The notes under the pieces: generated by a model
Told to the model about the DNA's origin: nothing
Seen by the model: only the letters and a program-made list of their open reading frames with translations
The model's database searches: none
Translations under genes and position numbers: made by a program
Shown: one piece after another, positions 60,153 to 64,000 of the stretch
Position numbering within the stretch: the first letter of the stretch is position 1
Layout: every line of letters begins with the position of its first letter
Origin: Rosenbergiella metrosideri
Lineage (GTDB): Bacteria > Pseudomonadota > Gammaproteobacteria > Enterobacterales > Enterobacteriaceae
DNA length: 64,000 bases
Direction of reading: 5' to 3'
NCBI RefSeq assembly: GCF_022602565.1
Contig: NZ_JALBCV010000015.1
Location: forward strand, 1-64,000

Positions 60153-61283
60153 TTACAGTTCGAAATCGTTAAAACCATCAGTGTCGACGACGCTATCGAT
60201 TTGGCCGACAAGGTAAGAGCTGACTTCCACTTCTTGCGGAGCCACTTGCACGTTATCGGAGACTAACCACGAATTAATCCAAGGGATTGGATTAGAGCGG
60301 GTTTTGAATGGCAGTTGCAGCCCCACGGCATGCATACGAATATTGGTAATATATTCGATGTATTGGCAGAGAATATCTTTATTCATTCCGATCATCGAAC
60401 CATCACGGAACAGGTATTCTGCCCACTCTTTTTCCTGCTCAGCAGCCTTTTTAAACAGCTCAAAGCACTCTTGCTCACACTCAGCAGCAATCTCTTTCAT
60501 TTCCGGATCATCTTCACCGCTTCGCAGCAGATTTAGCATGTGTTGCGTGCCTGTCAGGTGCAGGGCTTCGTCACGTGCGATAAGACGGATGATCTTGGCA
60601 TTACCTTCCATCAGCTCACGCTCGGCAAACGCGAATGAACAGGCAAAGCTCACGTAGAAACGAATAGCTTCCAGGGCATTGACGCTCATCAGGCAGAGGT
60701 AAAGCTGTTTCTTTAATTCACGCAGGGAAACGGTGACGGTTTTTCCTGCAACCTGATGGTCACCTTCACCTAGAAGATGCCAGTAGTTGGTCATTTCGAT
60801 CAGGTCGTCATAGTACTTAGAAATATCTTCAGCACGGCGCAGGATCTGGTCATTCGTCACGATATCGTCGAATACCAGTGCGGGGTCGTTTACGATATTA
60901 CGAATAATATGAGTGTATGAGCGGGAGTGAATCGTTTCGGAAAACGCCCAGGTTTCAACCCATGTTTCCAGTTCAGGAATGGAGATTAACGGCAACAGCG
61001 CAACGTTTGGACTACGCCCTTGGATAGAATCCAATAGCGTTTGGTATTTTAAGTTACTTAAAAAGATATGACGTTCGTGTTCAGGAAGTTTTTGAAAATC
61101 GATCCGATCGCGTGAGACATCGACTTCTTCAGGACGCCAAAAGAAGGAGAGTTGCTTTTCAATCAGTTTTTCAAAAATTTCATATTTTTGTTGGTCATAG
61201 CGCGCAACGTTGACCGGTTGGCCAAAGAACATTGGCTCTTTGAGCTGATCGTTTTTATTTTGTGAAAAAGTAGTGTAAGCCAT
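60153..61283 (-). CDS. nrdB: Ribonucleoside-diphosphate reductase 1 beta subunit
   Basis: NrdB holds the diiron centre and tyrosyl radical of class Ia reductase. The 376-residue protein has the E. coli length and keeps the iron ligand segments, e.g. [15 protein letters not shown] and [13 protein letters not shown], and the C-terminal NrdA-binding tail rich in acidic residues ([11 protein letters not shown]). Confidence 0.97.
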   Translation of the reverse strand: MAYTTFSQNKNDQLKEPMFFGQPVNVARYDQQKYEIFEKLIEKQLSFFWRPEEVDVSRDRIDFQKLPEHERHIFLSNLKYQTLLDSIQGRSPNVALLPLISIPELETWVETWAFSETIHSRSYTHIIRNIVNDPALVFDDIVTNDQILRRAEDISKYYDDLIEMTNYWHLLGEGDHQVAGKTVTVSLRELKKQLYLCLMSVNALEAIRFYVSFACSFAFAERELMEGNAKIIRLIARDEALHLTGTQHMLNLLRSGEDDPEMKEIAAECEQECFELFKKAAEQEKEWAEYLFRDGSMIGMNKDILCQYIEYITNIRMHAVGLQLPFKTRSNPIPWINSWLVSDNVQVAPQEVEVSSYLVGQIDSVVDTDGFNDFEL

Positions 61284-61320
61284 TGAGGTATCCCAATCAT
61301 TAGCAAATAAGAATATGTTG

Positions 61321-61350
61321 AAGGTAAGCAGGGTATTACCTGCTTACCTT
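61321..61350 (-). other. Strong hairpin between nrdA and nrdB
   Basis: AAGGTAAGCAGG-GTATTA-CCTGCTTACCTT is a 12-bp perfect stem in the 82-bp gap of the nrdA-nrdB transcript. No U-tract follows on the minus strand, so it is more likely an mRNA-stability or dosage element than a full stop. Confidence 0.65.
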
Positions 61351-61365
61351 AAGCCGATTCAGTAA

Positions 61366-63651
61366 TTAGATCTTACATGCTCCGCCTGCACAGCCATCGT
61401 CTTCCGCTTCAGGTAACAGATCTTCTTGGGAATCTTCGGCACCGTCACGCGTGTTTTGATAGTAAAGTGTTTTTACGCCGAATTTGTACGCGGTGAGCAG
61501 ATCTTTAAGTAACTGCTGCATCGGTACTTTTCCGCCAGTGTAACGTGTCGGATCGTAGTTGGTGTTTGAAGAGATCGCTTGGTCGACGAACTTCTGCATA
61601 ATCCCGACAAGTTGTAGGTAACCATCGTTAGAAGGCATTTCCCATAGCAGCTCATACTGATCTTGTAAGCGCTCATACTCTGGAACGACCTGACGTAAAA
61701 TACCGTCTTTCGAGGCTTTGATACTGACATAGCCGCGTGGAGGTTCGATACCGTTTGTGGCATTAGAAATCTGCGAAGAGGTTTCTGATGGCATTAACGC
61801 TGAAAGTGTTGAGTTACGTAAGCCATGCGTCTTGATTTCTTCACGTAAGCTTTCCCAATCTAAATGCAGCGGTTCGTTACTGACCGTATCCAAATCTTTT
61901 TTATAAGTATCGATCGGTAAGATTCCTGCGGCATAGGTTGTATCATTAAACCATGGGCAAGCGCCGGCTTCTTTCGCTAATTGGTTTGAGGCTTTCAATA
62001 AGTAGTATTGAATGGCTTCAAAGGTTTTATGCGTCAGATTGTTCGCCGATCCATCGGAATAACGCTTACCGTGCTTCGCTAAGTAGTAAGCGAAGTTGAT
62101 CACCCCTATCCCCAGCGTACGACGGCCCATCGCGCCGCGTTCTGCCGCAATCAGCGGGTAATCTTGATAATCGAGCAGGGCGTCAAGTGCACGTACAGCG
62201 AGGGTGGCTAACTCTTCCAACTCACTGAGGTCATTGATCGCGCCCAAGTTGAAGGCTGATAGCGTACAGAGAGCGATCTCACCACTTTCGTCGTTAATAT
62301 CGTTTAACGGTTTAGTCGGCAGCGCGATTTCTAAACAAAGGTTTGATTGGCGTACAGGGGCGACCGCTGGATCAAATGGGCTATGGGTATTACAGTGGTC
62401 GACGTTTTGGATATAAATACGGCCTGTCGAAGCACGTTCTTGCATCATTAGGGCAAACAGATCAACAGCTTTGATTTTTTGCTTACGAATAGCGTCATCC
62501 GCTTCGTACTGAGTATAAAGACGTTCAAATTCTGCTTGGTCAGCGAAGAAGGCATCGTATAGTCCTGGCACATCCGATGGACTGAATAGCGAGATATCGC
62601 CGCCTTTTACCAGACGTTGATACATGAGTTTGTTGATTTGTACACCGTAATCTAGGTGACGGACACGGTTACCTTCAACACCACGGTTATTTTTCAGGAC
62701 TAATAAGCTTTCAATTTCCAAGTGCCACATAGGGTAAAACAGTGTCGCGGCCCCCCCGCGAACGCCGCCTTGCGAGCAAGATTTCACGGCCGTCTGGAAG
62801 TGTTTGTAGAACGGGATACACCCGGTATGGAAAGCTTCACCACCACGGATTGGGCTACCTAGCGCACGAATACGGCCAGCATTGATCCCGATCCCTGCAC
62901 GTTGTGAAACGTACTTAACGATAGCACTAGAGGTGGCGTTGATAGAGTCTAAGCTATCGCCACACTCAATAAGTACGCATGAGCTGAATTGGCGAGTCGG
63001 CGTACGTACCCCAGCCATGATTGGCGTAGGTAAGGAAATTTTAAAGGTCGACACGGCATCATAAAAACGACGAATATAATCGAGACGCGTTTCTTTCGGA
63101 TAGGCCGAGAACAGACAGGCTGCAACCAGGATGTATAAAAACTGCGCACTTTCGTAGATATCACCGGTAACACGGTTTTGAACTAAATATTTGCCTTCAA
63201 GTTGCTTCACCGCCGCGTAAGAGAAGTTCATATCACGCCAGTGATCGATGTAGCTATCGAGTTCCGCAAACTCTTCTTCGGTGTAGTCGCTCAGTAGGTG
63301 TGCATCGTATTTACCCAGTTCCACCATTTTTTTCACGTGGTCGAGGAGTACGGGTGGCTCGAACTGACCATAGGCTTTTTTGCGCAGATGGAAAATAGCG
63401 AGGCGCGCAGCGAGATATTGATAGTCTGGTGCCTCGCGCGAAATCAGATCCGCTGCCGCTTTAATGATAGTTTCATGAATGTCAGAAGTCTTGATGCCAT
63501 CATAAAACTGGATATGAGAGCGTAGTTCAACTTGTGAAACGGAGACGTTATTTAATCCCTCAGCAGCCCAATCAAGTACTCGGTGTATCTTATCCAAGTT
63601 GATACGTTCTTGCTGGCCATTGCGCTTAGTCACGAGCAGACTCTGATTCAT
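61366..63651 (-). CDS. nrdA: Ribonucleoside-diphosphate reductase 1 alpha subunit
   Basis: NrdA is the catalytic subunit that makes deoxyribonucleotides. The 761-residue protein starts with an ATP-cone domain (LLVTKRNGQQERINLDKIHR) that senses ATP/dATP and has the active-site cysteines, including one in SSCVLIECGDS. The C-terminal redox pair is CAGGACKI. Length equals E. coli. Confidence 0.98.
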   Translation of the reverse strand: MNQSLLVTKRNGQQERINLDKIHRVLDWAAEGLNNVSVSQVELRSHIQFYDGIKTSDIHETIIKAAADLISREAPDYQYLAARLAIFHLRKKAYGQFEPPVLLDHVKKMVELGKYDAHLLSDYTEEEFAELDSYIDHWRDMNFSYAAVKQLEGKYLVQNRVTGDIYESAQFLYILVAACLFSAYPKETRLDYIRRFYDAVSTFKISLPTPIMAGVRTPTRQFSSCVLIECGDSLDSINATSSAIVKYVSQRAGIGINAGRIRALGSPIRGGEAFHTGCIPFYKHFQTAVKSCSQGGVRGGAATLFYPMWHLEIESLLVLKNNRGVEGNRVRHLDYGVQINKLMYQRLVKGGDISLFSPSDVPGLYDAFFADQAEFERLYTQYEADDAIRKQKIKAVDLFALMMQERASTGRIYIQNVDHCNTHSPFDPAVAPVRQSNLCLEIALPTKPLNDINDESGEIALCTLSAFNLGAINDLSELEELATLAVRALDALLDYQDYPLIAAERGAMGRRTLGIGVINFAYYLAKHGKRYSDGSANNLTHKTFEAIQYYLLKASNQLAKEAGACPWFNDTTYAAGILPIDTYKKDLDTVSNEPLHLDWESLREEIKTHGLRNSTLSALMPSETSSQISNATNGIEPPRGYVSIKASKDGILRQVVPEYERLQDQYELLWEMPSNDGYLQLVGIMQKFVDQAISSNTNYDPTRYTGGKVPMQQLLKDLLTAYKFGVKTLYYQNTRDGAEDSQEDLLPEAEDDGCAGGACKI

Positions 63652-63703
63652 GCAGGAGTTTCCTATTGTTACGGAAGTCTTAGGGAGCTACCTATTAACA
63701 GAG

Positions 63704-63741
63704 TTATGCACAGTCATATTTGTGAATAAGACTGTGGATAA
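63704..63741 (-). promoter_or_regulatory. Cluster of DnaA boxes upstream of nrdA
   Basis: TTATGCACA (63704-63712), TGTGAATAA (63721-63729) and TGTGGATAA (63733-63741) lie 53 to 90 bases before the nrdA start. The third is the reverse complement of the perfect box TTATCCACA; the other two differ by one base. DnaA control of nrdAB is known in E. coli. Confidence 0.85.
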
Positions 63742-63757
63742 ACACTACATGTAGTGT
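63742..63757 (-). promoter_or_regulatory. NrdR box of nrdA
   Basis: ACACTACATGTAGTGT is a perfect palindrome and matches the NrdR consensus. A weaker second copy, TCACTATACAAGTACA, is at 63808-63823. NrdR represses reductase genes when dATP is high. Confidence 0.82.
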
Positions 63758-63960
63758 CTTGCTGTCAAAGAGGTAACAATATGGTGTTTTATTGTAGTGA
63801 GAATTAATCACTATACAAGTACAAAATTATACGCAGAATGGCTTGTTTTTTTCGAAAACCGCATGGCAAAAGGGAGGAGGGCTTGTCAATAAAATCAGGC
63901 TTTTTTTTCATCCTGAATTCGTATGATGAGAATTCGGTCAAATTGATTATTCAGGCGACA
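63758..63960. other. Upstream flank of nrdA, no gene seen
   Basis: AT-rich sequence with homopolymer T runs near 63848 and 63900 and a repeated GAATTC (63915 and 63930). No open frame or RNA gene could be supported. The nrdA promoter is probably in 63758-63840. Confidence 0.4.
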
Positions 63961-63997
63961 ACTTCCCTTCCTCTTGAGAAGAAGGGAAGTACTTTTT
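63961..63997 (+). terminator. Intrinsic terminator with no visible + strand gene
   Basis: ACTTCCCTTC and GAAGGGAAGT form a 10-bp perfect stem with a 10-base loop, followed on the + strand by ACTTTTT. The other strand has no T-run after the stem. No + strand gene precedes it in the window. Confidence 0.75.
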
Positions 63998-64000
63998 AGG

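Noticed and set aside
1-64000. tRNA, rRNA, CRISPR arrays or insertion sequences
   Set aside because: No cloverleaf, rRNA-like stretch, regularly spaced repeats or transposase frame was seen on either strand.

Overview
The window reads as the chromosome of a gammaproteobacterium of the order Enterobacterales. AlaA, AccD, UbiX, NuoA-N, OpgD and NrdAB all resemble E. coli proteins along their whole length. The fused nuoCD gene, the accD-folC-dedD-cvpA-purF-ubiX string and the alaA/lrhA/nuo arrangement are typical of this order. Gene content and moderate base composition would suit the Erwiniaceae or a near relative, but no species can be named from the sequence alone.

Region 1 (1 to about 21.5 kb) is the late half of a siphovirus prophage, cut by the left edge. 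It runs portal (partial), minor head protein, scaffold, major capsid, head fibre, connectors, tail terminator, tail tube, frameshifted tail chaperones, tape measure, M, L, K and I homologues, central fibre J, tail fibre and fibre chaperone. The head module is not lambda-like, whereas the tail module follows lambda order. Three accessory insertions interrupt it: a lipoprotein gene before the tape measure gene, a three-gene cassette between M and L that includes an opposite-strand HEPN-like gene, and a short UmuD'-like gene at the right end. Five intrinsic terminators sit directly in front of late genes, which implies that late transcription is antiterminated. Integrase, regulators, lysis genes and the left attachment site lie outside the window.

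Region 2 (21.6 to 31.3 kb) is core metabolism on the + strand: accD, folC, dedD, then cvpA-purF behind a PurR operator, ubiX, and a basic amino-acid ABC transporter (one binding protein plus hisQMP) behind a likely sigma-54/NtrC promoter, then the Nudix gene yfcD.

Region 3 (31.3 to 40.3 kb) holds the acetate pathway (ackA-pta, - strand), yfbV, a sugar phosphatase gene, yfbR with an altered HD motif, and alaA. An 806-bp AT-rich gap separates alaA from the divergent regulator gene lrhA.

Region 4 (40.3 to 55.3 kb) is the complete 13-gene nuo operon for respiratory complex I, with start/stop overlaps joining many of the genes.

Region 5 (55.4 to 64 kb) holds two small exported proteins of unknown role, opgD (- strand), elaB and yfaY (+), and nrdA-nrdB-yfaE (-) for aerobic ribonucleotide reduction. 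The nrdA upstream region has clear DnaA and NrdR boxes. Compared with E. coli as I remember it, the stretch between nuo and nrd is strongly shortened here.
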